The position numbers and the translations under genes were made by a program. Of a DNA stretch of 64,000 bases, positions 26,136-33,280 are shown in pieces. The stretch lies in assembly GCF_003340555.1 (NCBI RefSeq), contig NZ_QPLJ01000012.1, positions 1 to 64,000 of the forward strand. The letters are read 5' to 3'. Under the pieces are notes generated by a model. That model was not told the DNA's origin. It worked only from the letters and a program-made list of their open reading frames with translations, and did no database searches. Each line of letters opens with the position of its first letter. Position 1 is the stretch's first letter. The DNA is from Jannaschia formosa (GTDB lineage: Bacteria > Pseudomonadota > Alphaproteobacteria > Rhodobacterales > Rhodobacteraceae).

Positions 26136-27593
26136 ATGCTCACACGTCTCACGGCACTCCTGGCGCTGACCGCCACGACGGCCCTCGCGCAGCAGACCGA
26201 CATCACGATCGGGATGCAGCTCGAGCCGCCGAACCTCGACCCGACCGCCGGCGCCGCCGCCGCCATCGACGAGGTCGTCTATGCCAACGTCTTCGAGGGG
26301 CTGACCCGCTTCGGGCGCGACGGCTCGATCCTGCCCGCCCTGGCCGAAAGCTGGGAGGTCTCGGAGGACGGCCTCGTCTGGACCTTCACGCTGCACGAGG
26401 GCGTGACCTTCCACGACGGCACGACAATGGACGCCGAGGACGTGGTCTTCACCCTCGACCGCGCCCGCGCCGAGGACTCGACCAACGCGCAGAAGGTCCT
26501 CTTCGAGGGCATCGAGAGCGTCGAGGCCGCGGACCCGACCACCGTGCGCATCACCCTCTCGGAGCCGAACGGCAACCTGCCCTTCAACCTCGCCTGGGGC
26601 GACGCCGTCATCGTCGCGCCCGAAAGCGCCGGGACCAATGCCACCGACCCCGTCGGCACCGGCCCCTTCACCGTCGCCGACTGGGTGCAGGGCGACCGGG
26701 TCGAGCTGGAGGCCTATCCGGACTACTGGGGCGAGAAGCCGGCGCTGACCGAAGCGACCTTCAAGTTCATCTCGGACCCGAACGCGGCCTTCGCGGCGAT
26801 GATGGCGGGCGATCTCGACGCCTTCACCAACTTTCCCGCCCCCGAGACGCTGTCGAGCTTCGAGGCCGATCCGCGCTTCGAGGTGATCGTCGGCTCGACC
26901 GAGGGCGAGACGATCCTCGCCATGAACAACCAGACGCTCAGCGACCCGAAGGTGCGCCAGGCGATCGCCCACGCGATCGACCGGCAGGCGATCATCGACG
27001 GCGCGATGTTCGGCTACGGCACCCCGATCGGCACGCATTTCGCCCCGCACAACCCCGACTATGTCGACCTGACGGAGCAATCTGCCTACGATCCCGAGCG
27101 CGCCCGCGCCCTGCTGGAAGAGGCGGGGGCGACGGACCTCACCCTGCGGCTGATGCTGCCGCCCCCGGCCTATGCTCGCCGCGGGGGCGAGATCATCGCC
27201 TCGCAGCTTCGCGATGTCGGCATCCAGACCGAGATCTCGAATCTCGAATGGGCGCAATGGCTCGAGCAGGTCTTCAACGGCAAGGATTTCGACCTGACCA
27301 TCGTCAGCCATACCGAGCCCGCGGACATCAACATCTACGCCCGGCCCGACTACTACTTCCAGTACGACAACCCGGAGTTCCAGGCGCTGATGGCCGAGAT
27401 CGACGCGACGGCGGACCCTGCGATGCGGTCGGAGCTGCTGAAGGACGCGCAGCGCATGATCGCCGACGACTACGTCAACGCCTTTCTGTTCCAGCTTGCC
27501 AAGACCGGCGTCTCGGACGCCCGGATCGAGGGGTTGTGGGAGAATTCGCCCACCCAGGCCAACGACCTGACGGACGTTCGCTGGACCGAGTGA
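26136..27593 (+). CDS. ABC transporter substrate-binding protein, oligopeptide/nickel type (family 5)
   Basis: 485 aa with a type-I signal peptide (MLTRLTALLALTATTALAQ) and no lipobox. The mature protein has the SBP family-5 layout: ITIGMQLEPPNLDPT, then YANVFEGLTRFGRDG, LAESWEVSEDGLVWTFTL and FHDGTTMDAEDVVFTLDRA. The ribosome-binding site GGAGGGG precedes the ATG by 9 bp. No permease or ATPase genes lie beside it; the next gene is on the opposite strand behind a terminator hairpin. It must therefore work with a transporter encoded elsewhere. Ligand unknown. Confidence 0.9.
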   Translation: MLTRLTALLALTATTALAQQTDITIGMQLEPPNLDPTAGAAAAIDEVVYANVFEGLTRFGRDGSILPALAESWEVSEDGLVWTFTLHEGVTFHDGTTMDAEDVVFTLDRARAEDSTNAQKVLFEGIESVEAADPTTVRITLSEPNGNLPFNLAWGDAVIVAPESAGTNATDPVGTGPFTVADWVQGDRVELEAYPDYWGEKPALTEATFKFISDPNAAFAAMMAGDLDAFTNFPAPETLSSFEADPRFEVIVGSTEGETILAMNNQTLSDPKVRQAIAHAIDRQAIIDGAMFGYGTPIGTHFAPHNPDYVDLTEQSAYDPERARALLEEAGATDLTLRLMLPPPAYARRGGEIIASQLRDVGIQTEISNLEWAQWLEQVFNGKDFDLTIVSHTEPADINIYARPDYYFQYDNPEFQALMAEIDATADPAMRSELLKDAQRMIADDYVNAFLFQLAKTGVSDARIEGLWENSPTQANDLTDVRWTE

Positions 27594-27600
27594 CGCGGGC

Positions 27601-27626
27601 GGGTGGGGCCGTGCGCGGCCCCGCCC
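27601..27626 (+). terminator. 11-bp hairpin between convergent genes
   Basis: GGGTGGGGCCG pairs with CGGCCCCGCCC (one G-T pair) around TGCG, 7 bp after the stop of the binding-protein gene and just before the stop of the convergent VPLP-CTERM gene. It probably serves both. Confidence 0.6.
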
Positions 27627-27630
27627 GACG

Positions 27631-28392
27631 TCAGGCCAACCGCCGGCGCAGGCCGACGAGGCCGATCAGCGCGCCGCCCAGCAGCAGCGCGCCAGTGGGC
27701 AGCGGCACCTGCGTGATGGTCAGGTTGTCGAACGCCGCCCCGATCCCCGTCGTCTTCGAGCCGACGAAGTGGAAGTCGAGCGCCTCGATCTCGTTGCCCG
27801 CGCGCGCGAAGGAGAAGCGCCAGGACTGGCCGTCGAGCGAGGTGGTGTCCTTGTTGTTCGTGCCGACGGGGCTCAGCGCCTCGACCGTGCCGCCCCCCGA
27901 AAGGATCACGACGACGCGCCAGGCCTCGCTGCCCTGGCTCGTGTTGCCGTCGATGTCCCAGAGCTCTCCGGAAACGGCGGCCACCCCGCCCGCGAAATCG
28001 AAGCGGAAGACGGCGGCGGAGGTCACGAAGCTGCCGGTCAGTCCGGTCGTCGTCCGCAGGAAATGCGATCCGAGGCTGCTTGCGGTCTCCAGCGGGCTCG
28101 CCACGTCGTATTTCGCGGGCGTGCCGCCGGAATCGTAGAGAAAGCCGTTGCCCGTATCGGCGGAGCCGACCTGCTCCACGGACATGGTGTTCGTCCCGGG
28201 GGTCGAGAGCGAGACCACATCCGAGGTCGCGCCGCTCGAGTCCTTGAGGAAGATCCCGTCGGAGGCGAAGACGGCGTTGTCGGCATAGCCGCTGTCGAAC
28301 CCGAAGGACGTCACCGTGGCCGCCATGACCGTGCCGGGAAGGCAGATGGCGGCCGCGAGGGCGAGGGGGGACAGGCGGGGCGAAGGGAACAT
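27631..28392 (-). CDS. Secreted protein with VPLP-type C-terminal sorting signal
   Basis: 253 aa. Signal peptide at the start (LSPLALAAAICLPGTVMAA). The body (about 28-225) is beta-rich, low in Cys and rich in Ser/Thr/Gly, without a domain I can name; it reads like a lectin/jelly-roll type surface protein. The C-terminus is VPLPTGALLLGGALIGLVGL followed by RRRLA: a Pro motif, one membrane helix and a basic tail, the hallmark of exosortase-processed PEP-CTERM/VPLPA proteins. The ATG at 28392 has CGGAG upstream. No exosortase gene is in the window. Confidence 0.8.
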   Translation of the reverse strand: MFPSPRLSPLALAAAICLPGTVMAATVTSFGFDSGYADNAVFASDGIFLKDSSGATSDVVSLSTPGTNTMSVEQVGSADTGNGFLYDSGGTPAKYDVASPLETASSLGSHFLRTTTGLTGSFVTSAAVFRFDFAGGVAAVSGELWDIDGNTSQGSEAWRVVVILSGGGTVEALSPVGTNNKDTTSLDGQSWRFSFARAGNEIEALDFHFVGSKTTGIGAAFDNLTITQVPLPTGALLLGGALIGLVGLRRRLA

Positions 28393-28767
28393 GGGACCAA
28401 CTCCGGAAGGAAACGCACGCATCATCGCAAGGTAATGTGGCCAGCCCATGACCACGGCGCAGCGTCCTCCGGGCTCGCCGGCCGGCGGGCCGGTGCCGCT
28501 CGGGCGTGCTGGTCTGCGGCGGGCGAGCCGCCGAAGGTCCCGGGCATCCGGACACCAGCAGGACCGGCGCTCCTGAAACCCGCAGGCGTCGCGCCGGAGA
28601 GCCATGGCCGCCATCGCGTCGCCAGTGCCGGGACAGGAGCGATGCGGGGGGCGGGAGATCCCCGGCTCCCGGCCCGTCCACGCCTACAGGCGGGCGCATC
28701 GCCACCGGCCTTGGCCGCCGCGTCGCCGGGCGCTAGGTCGAGGCACCCGATCCGAAAGGCCCCTCCC
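28393..28767 (+). other. 375-bp divergent intergenic region
   Basis: Lies between the VPLP-CTERM gene (minus) and the TspO-like gene (plus) and must hold both promoters. Open frames here are GC shadows. I saw no convincing boxes, repeats or RNA. Confidence 0.5.
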
Positions 28768-29478
28768 ATGCGCCTGCGCGCCCTGCTCGTCCTGATCGCC
28801 GCCCTGGCCTTCGCCGCCTCGCCCCTGCTGGTGCCGGGCTTCGGCGGCTATGAGCCCTCGCAATTCCCCAACCCGCTGGAGGACCCGTCCGTCCAGCCCG
28901 CGGGCTATGCCTTCTCGATCTGGGGGCCGATCTACCTCTGGCTCGTCCTGTCGGCGGGCTACGGGCTCTGGCGTCGGGCAAGCGACCCGGCCTGGGACGC
29001 GGCGCGGCTGCCGCTGATCGTCAGCCTCGCCGTGGGCGCGGTCTGGCTGCCGGTGGCGCTGGCCTCGCCGCTCTGGGCGACGGCGCTGATCTGGGTGATG
29101 CTGGGCGGCGCGCTCTGGGCGCTGCTCCGGACGCCGCGCAAGAACCGGCTGCTGCTGCGCGGTCCGGTCGGGCTCTATGCCGGGTGGCTGACGGCGGCCT
29201 CGGCGGTCTCGGTCGGGCTGATCGCGGCGGGCTGGGGCGTGCCGCCGCTGGGTCCCGAAGGCTGGGCCTTCGCCGCCCTCGCCCTCGGCCTCGTCATCGC
29301 GGTCGGGGTGCTGTGGCGCCTGCCCTCGCCGGCCTATGGCGCCGCGGTCGTCTGGGCGCTGGTCGCGGTGACGGTCCGCAACGGCGCCGACCCGGTGGGG
29401 ATCTTCGCCGCGGTCGCGGCGCTGGGCATCGCCGCCCTGACCGTCCACGTGACCCGGAAGGAGCGGCTCGGCCTCTGA
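28768..29478 (+). CDS. TspO/MBR-like tryptophan-rich membrane protein
   Basis: 236 aa, seven or so hydrophobic helices and many tryptophans. The segment AFSIWGPIYLWLVLSAGYGL corresponds to the WxPIYxxW region of tryptophan-rich sensory proteins. It is longer than classical TspO (about 160 aa) and belongs to the larger relatives seen in proteobacteria. Ligand unknown; porphyrins are bound by classical TspO. The first helix starts at the ATG chosen. Confidence 0.75.
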   Translation: MRLRALLVLIAALAFAASPLLVPGFGGYEPSQFPNPLEDPSVQPAGYAFSIWGPIYLWLVLSAGYGLWRRASDPAWDAARLPLIVSLAVGAVWLPVALASPLWATALIWVMLGGALWALLRTPRKNRLLLRGPVGLYAGWLTAASAVSVGLIAAGWGVPPLGPEGWAFAALALGLVIAVGVLWRLPSPAYGAAVVWALVAVTVRNGADPVGIFAAVAALGIAALTVHVTRKERLGL

Positions 29479-29494
29479 CCGAGCCGCTTCGATC

Positions 29495-30274
29495 TCAGAT
29501 CGTCGCGTTCGTCGCCCCGCCATCGGCCAGCAGGTTCTGGCCGACGATGAACCCGGCATGGATCGAACAGAGGAAGGCGCAGGCCGCGCCGAACTCCTCC
29601 TTCGTGCCGTAGCGGCGGGCGGGAATCGTCTGCTCGCGCCGCGCGCGCGCCTCCTCGAGCGAGATGTTCTGCTGACGGCTCACATTGCCGTCGAGCGACA
29701 GCGCGCGGTCGGTGTCGTGGATGCCGGGCAGCAGGTTGTTGATCGTGATCCCGTCCGGCGCGACCTGCCGCGCGGTGCCCGCGACATAGCCCGTCAGCCC
29801 GGTGCGGGCCGCGTTCGACAGGCCCAGCGCCGGGATCGGCGCCTTGACCGACTGGGAGGTGATGTTGACGATCCGCCCCCAGCCGCGCTTCTGCATCGCC
29901 GGCAGGCAGGCCTTCATCAGCGCGATCGGCGTCAGCATGTTGGAGTCGAGCGCCTTGATGAAGTCGTCCCGGTCCCAGTCGGACCAGAGCCCCGGCGGCG
30001 GCCCGCCCGCGTTGGTGACCAGGATGTCCGGCTCCGACGCCGCCTCCAGCACCTGCGCCTGGCCCTCGGGCGTGGTCACGTCGCAGGCGACGGTGGCGAC
30101 CTCGACCCCGTGGCGGCCGCGGATTGCCTGGGCCGCCGCTTCCAGCGCCTCGGCCCCGCGCGCGTTCATCACCAGATGCACGCCCGCCGCCGCCAGCGCC
30201 TCGGCGCAGCCGAGCCCCAGCCCCTTGGACGAGGCGCAGACGAGCGCGCGCTTGCCGGAAATGCCCAGATCCAT
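29495..30274 (-). CDS. SDR-family oxidoreductase lacking the YxxxK catalytic pair
   Basis: 259 aa. Rossmann motif near the N-terminus reads CASSKGLGLGCAEALAAAG, a variant of TGxxxGxG with Cys-Ala-Ser in place of Thr-Gly. NAGGPPPG replaces NNAG. Where YxxxK is expected the sequence is LGLSNAARTGLTGYVAG, so Tyr is Ser and Lys is Arg. The C-terminal DGGATNATI is normal. This fits the BKR-like SDR subgroup (cd05344-type) known to deviate from the cofactor motif and catalytic tetrad. Chemistry is therefore uncertain. The ATG at 30274 is well placed. Confidence 0.85.
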   Translation of the reverse strand: MDLGISGKRALVCASSKGLGLGCAEALAAAGVHLVMNARGAEALEAAAQAIRGRHGVEVATVACDVTTPEGQAQVLEAASEPDILVTNAGGPPPGLWSDWDRDDFIKALDSNMLTPIALMKACLPAMQKRGWGRIVNITSQSVKAPIPALGLSNAARTGLTGYVAGTARQVAPDGITINNLLPGIHDTDRALSLDGNVSRQQNISLEEARARREQTIPARRYGTKEEFGAACAFLCSIHAGFIVGQNLLADGGATNATI

Positions 30275-30383
30275 GTCGATCCTCCCTTGATGTTGATTGT
30301 TCGGTAACATTCCTTGAGGCAATGTCCAGCTTCGCCCTTCCGCCGCCCCGTTTCCGGCGCACCCGCATGGCACCCACGCCCCG

Positions 30384-31343
30384 ATGACCGACAACGCCCC
30401 GCTTTCGGCGCTCAGCCGCTGCACCGTCTTCTCGGCCCCGGCCCTTTCGGTGGAGACCGGGGCGCTGATGGGCGATCCCATCGGCGACCTGACCGAGGTG
30501 GCGGTGGGCGACGTCTACGTGCTGGACCCCGCCGCCGTGGGCCGGGACCTGGTGCTGTCCCGCGCCTCGGGCCGGGTCGCGGTCGCGCCCGGCTCGGCCG
30601 TCGGCGCACCGGGAGAGACGGTCGCGCCCCTCGCCCGCCACCAGCTCATGAGCGAGCGGGGCGTGCCGGTCGAGATCCTTCTGCTCGCCCTGGGCGCGGC
30701 GCGGCTGATCCTGCCCTTGGGCCCGCTTGCGGCGGGCGAGGAATATTCCCTCATCGCATCGGAACCCGTCGCCGGAGAGCTGGCCTCCGTCGCCTCGGTC
30801 AGCTTCGCGCGCGGCACCCGGATCACGATGGCCGGCGGCCTGCAGCGCCCCGTCGAGGAGCTTCACGAAGGCGACCGAGTCCTGACCCGAGACCACGGGC
30901 CCCGGCCAGTCCGCTGGGTCGGGCGTCAGTCGGTGCGCGCCGAGGGGTCGCTGGCCCCCGTGGTGATCGCGCGCGGCGCGCTCAACAACGCCGAGGATCT
31001 GGTCCTGTCGCCCGATCACCGCCTGTTCCTCTATCGCGGGCGCGAGGGGGAGCTTCTGATCCGCGCGCGGGACCTGATCGACGGCAAGGGCATCCGCCGC
31101 GGGCCGGGCGGGCATGTAGACTATTTCCACCTGCTCTTCGACGCGCATGAGATCATCTATGCCGAGGGCATCCCGGCCGAGAGCCTGCTGGTCACCCCCG
31201 AGGTGCTGGCCGGGCTGGGCGAGGACCTGGCCGCCGACCTCATGCGGCATGGCGGCGGTGCCACCGCCCCCCATCCGGGCGAGGAGCCGTCGGCGCAGGA
31301 GGCGGCGCGGCTCGCCGCGACCATCGTCTCGCGCACCGGCTGA
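30384..31343 (+). CDS. Hint domain-containing protein, copy 2 (Cys-to-Ser)
   Basis: 319 aa. The first about 135 residues have no domain I can name. The Hint-type module starts at VSFARGTRITMAGG (139-152), continues RPVEELHEGDRVLTRDHG and VRWVGRQSV, and ends near LSPDHRLFLY (208-217), the block containing a conserved His. The first residue of the motif, usually Cys, is Ser140 here. C-terminal about 60 residues are Ala/Glu-rich. Divergent from the SDR gene across 109 bp. Confidence 0.8.
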   Translation: MTDNAPLSALSRCTVFSAPALSVETGALMGDPIGDLTEVAVGDVYVLDPAAVGRDLVLSRASGRVAVAPGSAVGAPGETVAPLARHQLMSERGVPVEILLLALGAARLILPLGPLAAGEEYSLIASEPVAGELASVASVSFARGTRITMAGGLQRPVEELHEGDRVLTRDHGPRPVRWVGRQSVRAEGSLAPVVIARGALNNAEDLVLSPDHRLFLYRGREGELLIRARDLIDGKGIRRGPGGHVDYFHLLFDAHEIIYAEGIPAESLLVTPEVLAGLGEDLAADLMRHGGGATAPHPGEEPSAQEAARLAATIVSRTG

Positions 31344-31350
31344 AAGGCCC

Positions 31351-31704
31351 TCACCGACCCTGGGCCCGGCGCGCCGACTGCGATCGGGGGCCAGCCCCCC
31401 GCAGGCTCGCCCCCGGGCATTCACTGTAGAGATCCGGACGGGCCGGGGCGCTCTCCTCCCGGCCATGTGGGCCTCGGTGGGCTCTGACGCCCCGGCCCAG
31501 CGAGACGAGGCGCGCGACCCGGCACAGCAGCGCCGGGGCCTGCGCCGCCACCTCGGCCAGCCGCGCCGTCACCTCCGGCAGGCGGTCTCCGGGCAGGTGG
31601 TGGAAGAGCGTCAGATGCGCCGGGACGACATTGCGCTCCGGCCGGAACCAGCGGTCGCGGCTGACCGGGTCGGGGCGAAACGTGAGGACGAGCGGCGCGG
31701 ACAT
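31351..31704 (-). pseudogene. Truncated 2'-5' RNA ligase / 2H phosphoesterase-like gene
   Basis: The first 65 or so residues (MSAPLVLTFRPDPVSRD...) carry FRPERNVVPAHLTLFHHLPG, which is the N-terminal half of 2H phosphoesterases with one HxT motif (HLT). After LVSLGRGV the translation turns Arg/Pro-rich and no second HxT appears in any minus-strand frame. The protein is therefore either a remnant or has lost its C-terminal half; a complete member is about 170 aa. Sits in the 494-bp gap between the Hint and Anbu genes. Confidence 0.55.
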
Positions 31705-31837
31705 GACCGCGCAACCGATGCGCCCGCAGGACGTTCCACCACGGTTACGTGAAGGCGCCTCGCGGGGGCGCATCCCGCGCTTGACTTGTCGCGCACCGCA
31801 AGGGACGCAAGGCGCGCCATACACTCGGACAAGCCTC

Positions 31838-32569
31838 ATGACCTATTGCGTCGGCCTGCAGCTCGACCGCGGCCTCGTCTTCCTCGCCGACACGCGCACG
31901 AATGCGGGCGTCGACAACATCTCCACCTATCGCAAGCTCTTCACCTGGGAGGTGCCGGGCGAGCGGGTGATGTGCCTGATGACCGCGGGCAACCTCGCGA
32001 CGACGCAATCGGTCGTCTCGCTGCTCAACGAGCGCGACCTCGCGGCATCGGAGCGGACCTCGTCTCTCCTGACCGTGCCGTCGATGTACCAGGCCGCGCG
32101 GATCGTCGGGGACACGCTGAAGGGCGTGATCAACGAAACCCGCGGCGACAACGGCAGCACCGCCAAGACCTTCGGCGCGACGATCATCCTCGGCGGCCAG
32201 ATCGGCGGGAGCGCGCCGCGCCTGTTCATGATCTATCCGGAGGGAAACTTCATCGAGGCGCAGGCCGACACGCCCTTCTTCCAGATCGGAGAGACCAAGT
32301 ACGGCCGGCCGATCCTGGTGCGCGCCTATGATCCCGCAATGGACTTCGCCACGGCCGTCAAGCTGCTGATGGTCAGCTTCGATTCCACGATCCGTGCCAA
32401 CCTGTCGGTCGGCACGCCGCTCGACCTGCAGGTGGTCGAGAAGGACGCGCTGCGCCTGGGCTTCAGCCGCCGCATCGAGGAGACGGACCCGGACTGGCGC
32501 ATGATCTCCGACGGCTGGTCGGACGCGCTGCGCTCCGCGTTCCATTCGCTGCCCGACGTGACGTTGTAG
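31838..32569 (+). CDS. anbu: Anbu, proteasome-related (ancestral beta-subunit) peptidase
   Basis: 243 aa. After removal of Met the N-terminus is TYCVGLQLDRGLVFLADTR, so Thr1 is the nucleophile as in proteasome beta and HslV; Asp17 and Lys32 (TYRKLF) fill the usual supporting positions. TNAGVDNISTYRK is highly typical of Anbu. The protein self-assembles in the cytoplasm. In many proteobacteria anbu is encoded with ATP-grasp, alpha-E and transglutaminase genes; here those are at 51664-54933. Confidence 0.92.
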   Translation: MTYCVGLQLDRGLVFLADTRTNAGVDNISTYRKLFTWEVPGERVMCLMTAGNLATTQSVVSLLNERDLAASERTSSLLTVPSMYQAARIVGDTLKGVINETRGDNGSTAKTFGATIILGGQIGGSAPRLFMIYPEGNFIEAQADTPFFQIGETKYGRPILVRAYDPAMDFATAVKLLMVSFDSTIRANLSVGTPLDLQVVEKDALRLGFSRRIEETDPDWRMISDGWSDALRSAFHSLPDVTL

Positions 32570-32623
32570 CGCGGTCGGTGCGCGGCGCTGGTCATCGCGG
32601 GGCGCGCGCCTAGCTTCGCCGGG

Positions 32624-33280
32624 ATGCTGCTGTCGGTCACAGATGTCGAGAAGTCCTTCGCCAGCGCCGACGGCCCGGTCCCCGTGCTGCGCGGCGTGTC
32701 CTTCGAGCTTGCGGCCGGGCGCACGCTGGCCCTGACCGGCGAGAGCGGGTCGGGCAAGTCGACGCTGCTGCATCTCGTCGCCGGGCTCGATGCGCCGGAT
32801 GCGGGCCGGATCATAGTCGAGGGGCAGGACCTCGGCGCGATGGAGGATGCCGGGCGCGCGGCGCTGCGGCGCCACAAGGTCGGGCTGGTCTTCCAGCAGT
32901 TCAACCTGATCCCCTCGCTCTCGGTGGGCGACAACCTGTCCTTCCATGCCCGCCTCGCCGGCCGCGCCGACCCGGCCAGACAGGCAGACCTGGCCGAGCG
33001 GCTGGGCCTCGCCCCGCATCTGGCGAAGTACCCCGAGCAGCTTTCGGGCGGCCAGCAGCAGCGCGTCGCCATCGGCCGCGTCCTGGCCGCCCGCCCGAGG
33101 CTGATCCTCGCCGACGAGCCGACCGGCAACCTGGACGAGGAGACCGGCGAGAAGGTGCTGACCGTGATGCTGGACCTCGTCGCCGAGAGCGGCGCGGGCT
33201 TCCTGATGGTGACCCATTCGGCCCGGCTGGCCGGGCGGCTCGACGACCGGCTGCACCTGCGCGGCGGGCGGATCGCATGA
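32624..33280 (+). CDS. ABC transporter ATP-binding protein, LolD/AttE-like
   Basis: 218 aa, all ABC-ATPase motifs intact: Walker A GESGSGKST (39-47), Q-loop VFQQFN, signature LSGGQQQR (140-147), Walker B LILADEPTGNLD (160-171) and switch His in MVTHS. MacB/LolD-type. The stop overlaps the start of the FtsX permease by 4 bp (ATGA), so the two form one transporter. Confidence 0.95.
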   Translation: MLLSVTDVEKSFASADGPVPVLRGVSFELAAGRTLALTGESGSGKSTLLHLVAGLDAPDAGRIIVEGQDLGAMEDAGRAALRRHKVGLVFQQFNLIPSLSVGDNLSFHARLAGRADPARQADLAERLGLAPHLAKYPEQLSGGQQQRVAIGRVLAARPRLILADEPTGNLDEETGEKVLTVMLDLVAESGAGFLMVTHSARLAGRLDDRLHLRGGRIA

